Source: Hypericum androsaemum (taxonomy: Eukaryota > Streptophyta > Magnoliopsida > Malpighiales > Hypericaceae). Taken from it: 64,000 nucleotides of DNA. A program made the translations under genes and the position numbers. Shown piece by piece: positions 11,641-22,613 of the stretch (the first letter of the stretch is position 1; every line of letters begins with the position of its first letter). The notes beneath the pieces are model-generated. The model did not search any database and was not told the DNA's origin. It worked only from the letters and a program-made list of their open reading frames with translations. The stretch covers positions 3,479,501-3,543,500 of the forward strand of contig OZ023187.1 in NCBI GenBank assembly GCA_963995505.1, written 5' to 3'.

Positions 11641-11996
11641 ATGTTCTAATTTTGCTTTGGGGGCCTTTTGATTCTCCCATTGGTTGGTTGGTTAAATTTT
11701 AACGTGGGGGTGTGTTTGGCTGATGGGAGCTAAAATTATTACTTTAATAAAATTTACTTATGAAAAAAAATTGACCCAAACTGCCAAACATAATCAAGAA
11801 GGTTCATTTGCAGCTAATATTAAAAATGTGTCCTGAAAAGCAGTCGTGCGAGACAAACATGACTAGTGAGCCCATTCAGAAAAATTTTGTTATCTCAAAA
11901 AAATTAACCTCCTCGTGCAAGCATCATGCTGATCAAAAATACCCCAATTGTGTTGTTTCCAAATAGCCACAAAAATGGTATATACCAAAGCCCCTT

Positions 11997-13150
11997 GACA
12001 TTGTCGCCTTTGAAATTAATCTCTCACTGTGGAGCTTTCTCTGTCCCTCGTGGAGCTTTCTCTTAGAAATATCTGTTACATTAAATAGTAATCCTTCACC
12101 TCACGTCCCTGCTCTCCACCTCCCACCGCCTGCTCTCTCTCGTCCTTTCTTTAGTCTATCGTCCATCTTCCACCGTCTGCTCCTATCCCTTCTCCATAAC
12201 CTCACGCCCCTTTCCCGTCCACCGACCACCGCCTGCTCTCAACCATCCACCGCCTACTCTCTCCCATCCCTTCTCCTATCTCCCATCCACTGCTTGCTCT
12301 CCTCCATCGCCCTGCCATCCTAGTGGTTGGCTCCTTGTCTGTCGTCTTATGTTCTCTCACCCACAACGTCATCATCTTATTTTTTAGGTCATCGTTCCTC
12401 GATCTATTTTGATCCGGCCCACTCCCGAAGCTTTCGTTTCTAGGGGGTTGAGGACGTCGGTGGTTCTCTGTCACCGCTTATCAGGTCGTTAGCCCCTCTT
12501 CCGGATGCTTTCGACGCATTCTGTCTGTCCATTTTGAGAACTTTGGTGGTTTCGAGGAGTGGTCTCCGATGACCTCCCCTTGGCCGGTTCTTTGCTAGTT
12601 ACTTTTATATCTTTATCTTTCAGTTTTTGTCTTTGCTTATGTCCTGTTGCTTATGTCCTTTTGTTGCTATTTGTGTGTTGCTTTTGGTTACGAGTCACAC
12701 TTGTTTGTGGCTTCGTTTGGCTTTGGATTATGCTTATATGCTTTTGCTTGGTTCGATCTATGCTCGATCTGAGATCTGTTCGGTTCACAAAATCTTACAT
12801 GTTGGTGCAGGAGGATAGTCTTTTCTTGGTTGGATTCGTCCGATCCTGGCATTCATTTATAAGCATCTCGTATGCATTCAAATATCCACGAAGTAGTGTC
12901 TATGACGTGATCTTGTGGTTATTAACCGTAGCTTGTCTTGGCAGCTTTTGCCTTGGACGTTCAGCTCTCTTAACTTTTCGTCTGTCTTTCGCTTTCACCC
13001 ATGCCTTTCTGTCTCTTCTAGGCTTGGTTTCGTGTTCTGTTTCAGAATCTTCGTTATATGTTCATGTATTTCTCTTTCTATTTTGTAATTTAGTTATTTT
13101 AATATAGACTTCGCGCCACCCTTCTCAAAAAAAGATATTGTCTCCTTTGA
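11997..13150 (+). mobile_element. Second copy of the short LINE-like element
   Basis: The body 12014-13133 is related to the element at 23-1218 in opposite orientation. Both share tggagctttctct-type motifs at the 5' end, a long C-rich leader, then gagtcacac.tgttt.gtggct, gatctgagatct.ttcgg and taatatag.cttcgcgc.ac before the A tail. The flanks gacattgtcgcctttga (11997-12013) and gatattgtctcctttga (13134-13150) are a 17-bp target duplication with two mismatches, so this copy is older than the one at the window start. The open frame of 182 codons at 12559-13107 is hydrophobic and Ser/Phe/Leu-rich. It arises from pyrimidine-rich sequence and has no counterpart in the other copy, so it is not a gene. 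Confidence 0.75.
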
Positions 13151-13330
13151 CAAAACTCATCCACGCATCCAAACAGCCAAGAGTGGAACCCTCGATGCAC
13201 CATTGAACTTTGAGTAATTTAACAAAGCAGTATCACACTTTGGATACCAAGTTGCAATGGAATAACATGTGAGAAGGAGTCTCAACATCGGTAGTTTTTA
13301 AAATAAGTAAACTGTATTATACCCACCAAG

Positions 13331-14602
13331 AGATAATGTACAGTTTCCACCACCCTGCCGGCCAATACTATCTTCAACACAATGGCTGATCTCATTTGTC
13401 TAAATGCTAGAAATTGGAACTGGCCTCTCCTGTCAAATTTATTCTCCCCGGCTGATATAACTGCTATCTCCAGGATTCGCATTAGGGACTTAAGCTCCCC
13501 TATCTGGATTTAGTCAAAAGAGGCTACACTATTCTAAAATTAGATCTTTTGGCTAAATAAGCTGGCTTGGTGGCAGGTCCTAGCACTGCCTCTATTGACC
13601 CTGGCATTTGGAATGCTATTTAGAAATTACGTGTTGCTCCAAATATCAAAAACTTCGTGTGGAGACTTTTGCACAATACGGTGCCTACTTTGAATAATCT
13701 CTTTAGAAGTCATATGCATCCTTCTCCTATTTGTCTGATTTTTTATGTTGATGACGAAACTACTTTGCATATGCTTTTGGGTTGTTCTCATGCTCGGACT
13801 GCCTGGATGGCAAGCTCTTTAAATTGTCGCTTCTCTGTTTCTAATTTTATAGGTTTTGGAGCTTGGTTAAACTTGATCTTCTTGCGTTTACTTGCTGGTT
13901 CTAATGATCATGTTATTGCCCACTTTATACATATGTGTTGGTCTATTTGGAATGCCCAAAATAAGTTTCTGTTTGAGGGCATCCCGTTAGACCCGATGAT
14001 TATGGCGGTTCTGATTTTTTTACTGGTACAGCTGTCTGATAACTCTACCACGCAGGTTCTTTAAGGGTGGCCCTGGAGGTGGGCACCGTGAAGCTCAGCT
14101 GTGATATATCGTGAACTGATCTTTATTCGGAAGCGGGCATTGCTATTATAGCTCGGGATTTTAATGGCCTTATCTTAGAAGGCCAAACTCATCTTTTGAA
14201 GGCTTGTTGTTCACCCTTGGAAGCGAAACTTATGGCTATCGCGCGAGCCATCTCCTAGTACAAGCCGACTTTTGTGACATCACTTCTTCCATCGAATCAG
14301 ATTACCGTGTCGCCATCACTTTTATCAACGACTATTTTGCATTTATTGATTGGGAAGTAGAACATCTTGTAATAGGGATTAGGAATAGTCTTACTTTTTT
14401 ACCTCTTTGTTCGCTTTTGAATGTTTTCCATGGTCAAAACACTGTTGCAGATTAGTTGTGTTGCGAAGCCCGCCTTACACTTCTACCTCATGACTAGGTC
14501 TCACACCACCCGGACGAACTTGATGTACTCCTTTTTACAAATTTTTTAACTTAATATATATATGATGTTTTTCCTATTTAAAAAAATAGATAATGTACAG
14601 TT
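13331..14602 (+). mobile_element. 5'-truncated L1-type LINE with 15-bp TSD
   Basis: The body 13346-14587 is flanked by an exact 15-bp duplication agataatgtacagtt (13331-13345 and 14588-14602) and ends in a short A tract. It encodes the C-terminal end of the LINE ORF2: an ADLICLNARNWNWPLL block (about 13385), the zinc-binding region PNIKNFVWRLLHNTVPTLNN with DDETTLHMLLGC and WSIWNAQNKFLFEG (13640-14000), then an RNase H-like domain (14130-14455: IARDFNGLI, SPLEAKLMAIARA). Stops and frame changes occur, for example around 13500 and 14063. The reverse transcriptase core is absent through 5' truncation, the usual outcome of target-primed insertion. Confidence 0.88.
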
Positions 14603-14919
14603 GTACCTTGAGTACAAAACCGAAACACCAAAGGAACTAGAATGAAGTGTATCTAAACAAAGATAAATTCTATCTAGCACTTATCCAAGTCAGAACCAAA
14701 AGAAACATGCCTTCCCATAATAACTTCAGAAACACCATCATTACAATTAGGGGTGAGTATGTGTCGGTGTCATAGTTTTTCAACCATTATTGATACCGAC
14801 ACCGACAGCAGAAAAAAACTAAAATGGTCACCGATGGTGACATGATTTAATGGTACACCGACGGTGTTGCGGTGCGGCGGTGTAGATTCCTGTTGATCGG
14901 GTTGGTGGTTACTGGTGGG

Positions 14920-15092
14920 AGGATGAAGTGTTAGCTGGGACAGAAATCATGAATGATTCTGTTCAAACTTGTAATCTCGAAGAAATCTGCCTTAAAGAAG
15001 ACGACGACGACGAAGGGTTCAATATGGATGACCTGTCGTTTGATGGCATAGATGAGGCATTGATTCGACAGATTCAAGCTGGTATCGTTTAA
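14920..15092 (+). pseudogene. Acidic C-terminal coding fragment inside the hAT element
   Basis: An open frame ending in a stop at 15090-15092 encodes a very acidic tail with EEICLKEDDDDEGFNMDDL and then FDGIDEALIRQIQAGI. The bias towards Asp/Glu and the regular amphipathic end look like real coding sequence, but no start or upstream exon is present in the element. It is probably the last exon of a captured host gene. The source gene is not recognised. Confidence 0.4.
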
Positions 15093-15182
15093 GTTAAAAC
15101 ACGTCATTTTAGTTGTGGGTTGAGCCCGAGTGTAAATGTTTCTTGTTTTAATGGTGTGTCACAACTTGAGTGACGTGGTAAG

Positions 15183-15698
15183 TTAGTAGCTAGTGATTTG
15201 TATATAAGGAGGCGTGTCAACTGTTATGTACAGAAAAAGATTAAGAAAATTGGGAATTGCTTTTCTCCCTCCAAAATTGTTTCCTCTTCTAGCTTCTTCT
15301 TCCCCAGCTCTCGCGAGTTTAGCTGAGCTTCTATTGGAGCTCGTACTCGAGTTTTCACTTTTTTCAGAGGAAAGGAAGGGAGGAGGAGGAGGAGCTGTGG
15401 TGGGCTGGTGACCGGCGAGAGGTGTAGGACAAGGACGACGGAGGACGTGAAAGTCTCCGAATTGGAATTTGGATGAGCTTTGTTTAACTTTCTTGGCCTT
15501 TGACTTGCTCTTCTTCTTTGTGAGTATCAACGCCTCTTCACCTTCCTCTGTAATTTGATTCTTCACATGCATCATCGGAGAAGCTACTACATGTGTATTG
15601 TCCGACACCGGAGAAGAAGAAGGGGTGTTTAAGGCGACGACATTTTGGTCTGTGAGGCGGTGTAATGGGTTAGAAAAAAATCCACACCGAAACGACAC
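15183..15698 (-). other. ORF of 171 codons inside the hAT element
   Basis: An open frame on the minus strand, wholly inside the hAT element. It contains a Ser/Pro-rich start, a basic block (LTKKKSKSKAKKVKQSSSKF), then FQFGDFHVLRRPCPTPLAGH and a proline run. It has no transposase motif and I do not recognise it. The basic and FGDFHVLRRP portions look like coding sequence, while the C-terminal half may be chance. On the opposite strand, tgtatataagg at about 15197 looks like a TATA box followed by a pyrimidine-rich leader, so part of this region could instead be a captured plus-strand promoter. Confidence 0.25.
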
Positions 15699-16177
15699 CG
15701 CATGGTCGGTTTAAACTGACCGCCTACCCACGACACCATTTTTTCCAACGGGTTGGCTTTTGACAGTGAGTCGGGTTGATCGGGTTAGCAGTGAGTCAGA
15801 TTTTTTTTAGGTTTCGAACTCAGCCCTAATTACAATTAACACACATAGAACCTTGACGACCCACTCCCACAATACCAATGCGCGAAAGATTATCTCTTGT
15901 TTTAATTTTACTTTCAAGAGCCATCTAGAGAAAACAACTCAAAGGGATGAGTCGAGTCATGGCATTGGAGAGAACCCAAGGGGCAGAAATAGAGAACCCG
16001 TTGAAGATAATATAATAGAATACAAGGCTTTGACAGGTCGAGCCCAATCAGATTACTTATCAAGGACCAAAACATCTGAAATAACTCAAATAAGCCTCTT
16101 CCCAATTTGCCTCTCACTTCGAGCCTCTCCCACCCTCACTACCAAGTCCTCCATTTCCATCCCCTCCGATCCCGACC

Positions 16178-18898
16178 ATGAAACCGAGTCGTTTGAGAAC
16201 ACCCATCTCGTTTCACCTCACAAAACCCAGGAACTTGTCCTCCAACTCCACAATTTCTCGCCATCCGGACGAGAATTTCAACGACCCACAATTAGTCTCC
16301 AAGTTAAGAGACATAGTTCGAGGCAAACAGAGCTGGAGGATCGCTCTCAGAGACCCTTCAATCTCCACCAAGCTGAGAGCTTGCCACGTGGAAAGGGTCC
16401 TAATCCAGACCCTCGACGACCCCAGGTTAGCTCTAAGGTTCTTTAACTTCCTGGGATTGCATATGAACTTCAACCATTCGACGGCGTCGTTTTGCCTGTT
16501 GGTTCATTCCCTTGTTAACGCCAATCTGTACTGGCCCGCCTCGTCTCTGTTGGACACGCTGTTGCTTCGCGGGTTGGATCCGAAGGAGGTCTTTTCTGCT
16601 CTTTGGGAGTGTTTTAGTGGGTTTGGGTTCGAGTCTAGCTCGGGTTTTGACTTGCTGGTTCAGAGCTACGTGGCGAGTAAGAGGGTGTCTGAAGGGTTTT
16701 TCGTGTTCCGGTTGATGAAAGATTGCAACTTGGCGCTTGAAGTTAGGACCTTGAGTGCAATGCTACATGGGTTGTTGAGGTTTAGGCGATTCAAGGAGGT
16801 TTTGGTTGTGTTTGATGAGATTGTAAGAGTTGGTAGTAGGCCCGATGCACATATCTGCAGCGCGGTGATTCGGAGCTTGTGTGAGTTGAAGGATATCGAC
16901 AAGGCGAAGGAGATGGTGAGGTGGATGGAGTTGAATGCCTCGGAGTTGAATGTGGTGACGTATAATGTGTTGATGCATTGGCTTTGCAAATGCCAGAGAG
17001 TGTGGGAGGCAGTTGAGATCAAGAACAGTTTGGTTCATAGGGGATTGAAGCCAGACGTGGTGACATACTGTACGTTGATTCTTGGGCTGTGCAACATTCA
17101 AGAGTACGAGAATGGCCAGGAGATGATTAATGAGATGGTTGAATTAGGTTTTGTACCTAGTAAAGCTGCTCTTTCAGAAGTCATTGACGGGTTGAGAAAG
17201 AAGGCAAAAGTCGATGGTGCTCTTGATTTGGTGAAAAGCATAGGGAGACCTGGGGTGATGCCTAAACTTGATGTGTATAATGCATTAATAAATTCTTTAT
17301 GTAAAGATGGGAAATTTGATGAAGCTGAATCGCTCTTTGAAGAGATGGGTGGAAATGGCCTGTTTCCTAATGATGTTTCTTATTCTATTATGATTGATTC
17401 GTTTTGTAGAAGAGGGAAGCTGAATGCTGCAATTTCTTATCTCCGTAGAATGGAGGCAGCGGGACTAACAATGACGATTTACCCCTACAGTTCCGTAATA
17501 AATGGTCACTGCAAGAATGGAAACTTGATTGCGGCTGAGCAATTTTATCGCGAGATGATTAACAGAGGATTGGTACCCACGGTGATAACTTATACACCAT
17601 TAATAAGTGGATACTGCAGTAATGGAGATTTGCACAAGGCATTTAGGTTTTATCATGAAATGACAGGGAAAGGCATTGCGCCAAATACATATACTTTTAC
17701 TGCACTTATATCTGGCCTTTGTCAAGCAAGTAAGATGGACGAAGCAGTTGGGTTATTCAATAGTATGCTGGAACAAAATGTTATTCCGAGTGAGGTGACC
17801 TATAATGTGTTGATTGAAGGACATTGTCGGCACGGAAATATGGAGGAAGGATTTAGGTTGCTTGGTGAAATGCTAAAGAATGGTCTTGTTCCTGATACCT
17901 ACACATACAGGCCTCTAATAAGTGGTCTATGTGCATTTGGCAGAGTATCTGATGCCAAATTGTTTGTTGATGATCTTCACAAAGACAATCGTAGGTTAAA
18001 TGAGATATGTTACGGTGCCCTCCTTCATGGTTATTGCAAGGAAGGAAGATTAAGGGAAGCATTAGGTGTCTGTCGTCAGATGGTGCAGAGAGGTGTTGAA
18101 ATGGATCTCGTGTGCTATGCAATACTTATAGATGGTACAATGAGAGGGCGGGATACACAAACATTACTCAGCCTTTTGAAGGATTTGCGTGATAAGGGAT
18201 TGAAGCCGGATGACGTTATATACACGATCATGGTTGACAGGCACAGTAAAGCGGGAAATTTCAAGCAGGCATTTGGGATCTGGGATATAATGGTGGAGGA
18301 GGGAAGGTCTCCAAATGTTGTAACTTACACTGCCTTAATCAATGGTTTGTGCAAGGCAGGACGCATCGATAAGGCCGAGCGTCTTTTCAAAGAAATGCCT
18401 GTTGGTGATTCTAATCCGAATCACATAACTTACGGTGTTTTTCTGAACCACCTTACTAAAGAAGGTGATATAGAAAAGGCCATGCAGTTGCACAATGCAA
18501 TGCTAAATCAATGTCTAGCCAGCACAGTATCGTACAACATGCTTATTCGAGGCTTTTGTAAATTGGGTATGATGCGAGATGCGATGCAGACCCTCGACGA
18601 GATGTCTGAACACAGATTTGCTCCTGATTGCATCACGTATTCGACAATAATCTTCGAGCATTGCCAAAAGGGCAGCATGCAAGAAGCCATCAAGTTGTGG
18701 GACACAATGCTGAGCAAGGGTCTAAAGCCTGACACAGTAGCTTACAACTTTCTAATATATGGTTACTGTGTTGCTGGAGAGTTGGGAAGAGCCTTGGAGT
18801 TGAGAGATGACATGTTGAGAAGGGGCGTGAAACCGGATTTGATCACGCAGATTTCTCTAATGCGCGGAGCTGGCTTTATGACCTCAAACCAAGTCTAA
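16178..18898 (+). CDS. P-class pentatricopeptide repeat protein (At5g59900-like)
   Basis: An intronless gene of 906 codons. PPR proteins bind organellar RNA in a sequence-specific way, and P-class members usually stabilise transcripts or support splicing or translation in mitochondria or plastids. The N-terminus (MKPSRLRTPISFHLTKPRN) is basic and Ser-rich with few acids, which fits an organelle-targeting peptide. From about residue 150 to 890 there are roughly twenty 35-residue repeats, with the pattern VTYN.LI.G.C..G...EA..L...M...G..PD recurring. No E, DYW or SMR domain follows, so it is pure P class. Length, motif order and blocks such as DLHKDN..LNEICYGALLHGYC and LDLVCYAILIDG-like text resemble Arabidopsis At5g59900. 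The start at 16178 is the first in-frame Met and is conserved in the partial copy at 11028. The overlapping frame 15853-16446 is a shadow. No target RNA can be deduced here. Confidence 0.95.
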   Translation: MKPSRLRTPISFHLTKPRNLSSNSTISRHPDENFNDPQLVSKLRDIVRGKQSWRIALRDPSISTKLRACHVERVLIQTLDDPRLALRFFNFLGLHMNFNHSTASFCLLVHSLVNANLYWPASSLLDTLLLRGLDPKEVFSALWECFSGFGFESSSGFDLLVQSYVASKRVSEGFFVFRLMKDCNLALEVRTLSAMLHGLLRFRRFKEVLVVFDEIVRVGSRPDAHICSAVIRSLCELKDIDKAKEMVRWMELNASELNVVTYNVLMHWLCKCQRVWEAVEIKNSLVHRGLKPDVVTYCTLILGLCNIQEYENGQEMINEMVELGFVPSKAALSEVIDGLRKKAKVDGALDLVKSIGRPGVMPKLDVYNALINSLCKDGKFDEAESLFEEMGGNGLFPNDVSYSIMIDSFCRRGKLNAAISYLRRMEAAGLTMTIYPYSSVINGHCKNGNLIAAEQFYREMINRGLVPTVITYTPLISGYCSNGDLHKAFRFYHEMTGKGIAPNTYTFTALISGLCQASKMDEAVGLFNSMLEQNVIPSEVTYNVLIEGHCRHGNMEEGFRLLGEMLKNGLVPDTYTYRPLISGLCAFGRVSDAKLFVDDLHKDNRRLNEICYGALLHGYCKEGRLREALGVCRQMVQRGVEMDLVCYAILIDGTMRGRDTQTLLSLLKDLRDKGLKPDDVIYTIMVDRHSKAGNFKQAFGIWDIMVEEGRSPNVVTYTALINGLCKAGRIDKAERLFKEMPVGDSNPNHITYGVFLNHLTKEGDIEKAMQLHNAMLNQCLASTVSYNMLIRGFCKLGMMRDAMQTLDEMSEHRFAPDCITYSTIIFEHCQKGSMQEAIKLWDTMLSKGLKPDTVAYNFLIYGYCVAGELGRALELRDDMLRRGVKPDLITQISLMRGAGFMTSNQV

Positions 18899-20207
18899 AT
18901 CAGCAGTGGTAGGGTAGCCGAGCTTGTATATTAGATCCGTCGTAGATGTAACAGCAAACCGATCCGAGGAGAGGTGTACGACTATCCGTTCTTTGGTGTA
19001 TAGATCTCGGTGGCCTTGATGATTAACCCCATTGATGTAACAGCAAATTATTGCACAGAAGCCGTCGTTCCATTTGTTGGAAGTTCCCAAGTTTTGTATG
19101 CTGCAACTTTGTAAGCCATTCTTTTTCTTGGTAGAGACTTGGAAACTGGAAAGCCAATTCTTTACAGTAAATAAGAGTTCATTTCCAGTAAATAAGACTT
19201 GGATGTAATTTTCATCAACTTGGATACAATTGCTAATCCAGATGGACATTGGACTGTAGGTGATATAATTTAACTGAACCAAGTAAAAGACTTGAGTTTA
19301 AACCCTACGAAAGAAAAAGACGCCGTCGGAAGAATCACCTCAAATAAAACTCGACAATATTTTTTTTAATGCTTATTCCGTTGGCATCAACAAACTCCAT
19401 GCAACTCCTAGACTTCGGCTGGAGTCGCCTGCATCACGATGCCCGATGTTGTTTTAAGCCAACGGGCTTTGTTTGAACGTCAAAGGATTTTACTATGAGT
19501 ATATATTTTTTCCCTTCCAAACTTTATAGAATAATTTTATGGTGATCTTCGTAAAAATAAAGGGAGAAAGTGAATCCCATAGAGTTCATCGCAAATTGGA
19601 AAAAAAATAAATATTTATTATCAAATATAACAAATCATATTTGTGAAATTACCATTGTAAAATTTTCCGAGTTATATCAATGCATTAGCTAGCCAAGGAC
19701 TCACTGGTGGGTACCATTTCACAAGAGCAATATATTCACCTCCACGCTCGGCTAATTTGTCGAACAGGCCGTCGCCATGGACAACCTAAATTGATAGGCG
19801 TTGCATCGTGTCCCTTACAGTCTAGAAAAACTATCAAAGCAGTTTCTATATCGGATCTGTCATATCCTTCCTACCGTTTTATTTTCGCTTTCGCTGCGTC
19901 AAAATAATTCTGATGAAACATTCATTCATCAATTCTCAGCAACAGATAACGGGTTTTTTTCTCTGTTTAGAGACGAGATAGAGTGTAGATTTAACCGTAT
20001 GGAGACACACAGCGCACAAGTTGATTACAAGATAACAAATGTAGCAAAAATCACCACTCGTTCTTCAAGAAGACCCATAATTTTGACACTCGAACAACAA
20101 ACCATAGATAGACTTGAGAGTCAGATTCACCAGCCCGCAAACTATAAACATCTGGCTCCGAAGCAGATTGCATAAGAAACTCCATGGCGTAATCGGGAGA
20201 AATGTAT
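18899..20207. other. Convergent spacer between PPR and ADF genes
   Basis: Probably holds the 3' UTRs of the PPR gene (plus) and ADF gene (minus). No further gene, tRNA or recognisable transposon was seen. Several short open frames here overlap each other and have no family features. Confidence 0.5.
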
Positions 20208-21813
20208 CTAGGTGGTGCGGCTCTTGAAGACGTCGAGACCCATTTCGGTCGGATCGGTGGCCTGCAACTCCACCTGGATACCGTCGAGTTCTCTCTTGAA
20301 CCTGTCTTTGGAGCTTGCATAAATCATCTTGCTTCTCACCCTGGCGGTGTCAGGACACCTAGTACACGGAGAATGGAGACACGATGACGACAAGAGCAAT
20401 CGTCAGATTAGGAGATACGGAGAGGAATGCGTAAAGATATTAGGAGAAACAGCAATACCATGCGATGAAAAATATACGACTCTTTTGACAGTTCTCCTCG
20501 GTGACGAAGTCGTAATCATAGACAGCGTATCGACACTCATCAGCAGGAAGGCTAGCAGCAAAATCCTCGTAGCTTTCGTTAGGCTCCCCAAGCTTCTCGA
20601 CAACAACTTGCTTCTGCTTCTCCTCAATCTTGAAAACTACGAAGCGGAAAGTTCTCTTAGCCTTCAACTCCAAGAACTTGAGTTTGCAGTCATCATGCAC
20701 AGCCATACCAGATGCTGCATTAGCCTACGAAAGACAAGAAAGATAAATTAAGAACGAGAGGTGACAATTACAGTTGGTCAAACCAAACATAGAGCAGAGA
20801 AAATATCATCATTCCACCGGCATCTTCCCAATTGCAACAAGAAGAAAGTTGGCAATCAAGATCACGACTCGTTCACGGTGAACACTGGACGACACTAGGC
20901 TGTGATAAAAACAGGTTTCAGCCATCAATTCAATTGTCAGGGGTCACGAAAGTGTCACTGCTATCCAAGAAGAACAAAACATTTCATCCCATCAATATAC
21001 GTTTTCTACCAGCAGAAATTCACTGGACGATCTAAACTTTGACCTCCAATGAATCAATCAAGAAGATATTCTATTGACATATACCTTCCAACCCTAATAC
21101 ACAAAGCACACAATTCAATTGATCACCTGCCCACGCAACCGAGCCAACATTGTGAGCATCAGATCTGCAGACTAACAAACAGCTCTGATGTAAACAAGAA
21201 CCAATCCCGTGATCCCGGACACCAAACCTCAAGGACTTCCCATAACCCAGGAGCAGAGACAGCACCAACACAGAGCGATTCGCCCGCAAGCAAACCAAAT
21301 ATAACATCCATCATCGACGAACAAAACAAGCAAACACGACGTATACACATTACAAATCAAAATTCTCATTCGTTTCTCACGCCACAACCTCAAGAGCTCG
21401 CAATGTACTCAATCCCTACCATTCCGCTTCAGGTAACCGCCAGATCGCACAAGCCAGGAACTTCAAAGCAGCTAATAGCAGGTTCTCTCACCGGAGATCA
21501 AAATAATACTAAAATTAACACACACAAAATGATTCCAAACTGCCAAACCTCGGCGCTACGCAACTCCATTGAAGAACAAATACTAAATTAACAAATAAAA
21601 AAGTACAAAATAAAAGAAAGGAGAGCAAACGTGAGTCACGACACGAGAACAAGATCCGAGATCAGGCGAAGTCAAAACGACATCGCAGCTTAGTCAAAGC
21701 TCAAAATACACAAATTATAACTAAAGAGAGGGAGAAAAGCTCCACTGCTTCGTGAGCATCAGATCTAGCAACCGCCGTAACAAAAAGAGCTCAAACGATA
21801 CTAAACTCACCAT
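20208..21813 (-). CDS. ADF: Actin-depolymerizing factor (ADF/cofilin), 139 aa
   Basis: Binds G- and F-actin and severs or depolymerizes filaments in the cytoplasm. Three coding exons: 21811-21813, 20459-20724 and 20208-20358. Exon 1 contributes only the ATG, followed directly by a GTGAGT donor and an intron of about 1.09 kb. This one-codon exon is a known hallmark of plant ADF genes. The protein starts [20 protein letters not shown]; Ser6 is the regulatory phosphorylation site of the family. The ADF-H domain fills the protein: [20 protein letters not shown], then [39 protein letters not shown] and the actin-binding helix [20 protein letters not shown]. Length and sequence fit subclass I ADFs. 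Splicing at the TG/G TGT junction (Trp-Cys) restores the frame exactly. AG-rich leader sequence precedes the ATG. Confidence 0.95.
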
Positions 21814-22613
21814 TTCTTCTTCTTCTTTTGGACGATCGGCGACTTCAATAATGAGCAGAGCTCTTTGATATTTTTTGTTTGAGAAAGGAGCGGTTTGGTT
21901 TTACTTTATTCCTCGTGTTTGAAGCGACGAAGAAAGGACGAGTTTATGCCCTTTGGAATTAATTTTAGGTATTATTATTATTATTCCTTTTGATTTATTC
22001 AAATTTAGCATTTTTGCCTTTTTCCCTTCTTGCAGTTTTTTTTAAATAATAGATTTAAATTCATTTAATAAATTTTTAAGTTCAAATTTTTAAGTAGAAA
22101 ATTAATGGTTATTTTTTAAAATATTATATGACATGTGTTCGACTCTAAATATCAAAAAATTTATAAGAATTTAGGTTTTCTTAAATGTTTTAAATTTAAA
22201 TTTTATAAATTGAAAATATGTTATTGAAAAAATTATTTTAAAATATGTTTAAAAAAGTCCATAAATAGTTAAATACCATAAATTTACAAAAATACATCTC
22301 TCTCTCTTTTAATTTTTTTGTTCTTTCAGGAAAATAAAAGAGGCGTTTGGGATTACAAGATTTTTTCTCAGTGAGATTTTTTAGGGAACCAAATATCAAT
22401 GATGGGCGGGGGCTGGTTGGTGGTAGCGGTGATCGTACGCGGGATAATAGGGGAAAAGTGGGGTTGTCCAATTATGAGGCGACACGTGTGCAAGTTGGAA
22501 TCCCATGCTTTCCAACCAAAGACCTTTGGTTTTATCTGTTTCAAAGCCCAAACATTTTCGAGACCATACCTGAGATGGGGAACATCCGATCCGGTTTACC
22601 CTTATGGGCAGTG
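21814..22613. other. ADF upstream region, AT-rich
   Basis: ADF 5' leader and probable promoter next to 21814, then strongly AT-rich sequence without a supported gene. Small open frames at 22238-22670 overlap on both strands and show no family motif. Confidence 0.45.

Larger units (their letters stand above)
14740..15836. mobile_element. Non-autonomous hAT element with 8-bp TSD
   Basis: The 8-bp duplication attacaat at 14740-14747 and 15829-15836 brackets an element of 1081 bp (14748-15828). Its ends are TAGGGGTGAGT and ACTCAGCCCTA, inverted repeats matching at 10 of 11 positions, as in the hAT superfamily. No hAT transposase is present. Close to both ends are short repeats rich in gtcggtgtc/cgacacc, which may be subterminal binding sites. 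The interior holds two gene-like pieces, described separately. It is inserted in the old LINE fragment. Confidence 0.88.
11830..15965 (-). mobile_element. Old LINE fragment, interrupted by three insertions
   Basis: Minus-strand pieces at about 15965-15837, 14747-14588, 13345-13134 and 12013-11830 together encode the zinc-binding end of a plant L1 reverse transcriptase. In order they read KIKTRDNLSRIGIV, then CVNCNDGVSE, then TPSHMLFHC...VQWCIEGS...LDAWMSFV, then a degenerate WYIPFLWLFGNN block. The pattern matches the zf-RVT region (a KT..NL..IGI block, a Cys/His cluster, then a W...I...RN.R.F block). The fragment is cut by the hAT element (14748-15828), LINE B (13346-14587) and the short LINE-like element (12014-13133). 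Roughly 170 bp between NDGVSE and TPSHM is extra, and may be a further insertion I could not classify. Frames are broken and it is not functional. Confidence 0.65.

Noticed and set aside
12559..13107. 182-codon hydrophobic ORF that could look like a membrane protein
   Set aside because: It lies inside the short LINE-like element, is not conserved in the other copy, and its Leu/Phe/Ser bias comes from pyrimidine-rich DNA.
15853..16446. 197-codon ORF overlapping the PPR start
   Set aside because: Different frame from the PPR gene, no domain, and it runs from LINE sequence into the gene.
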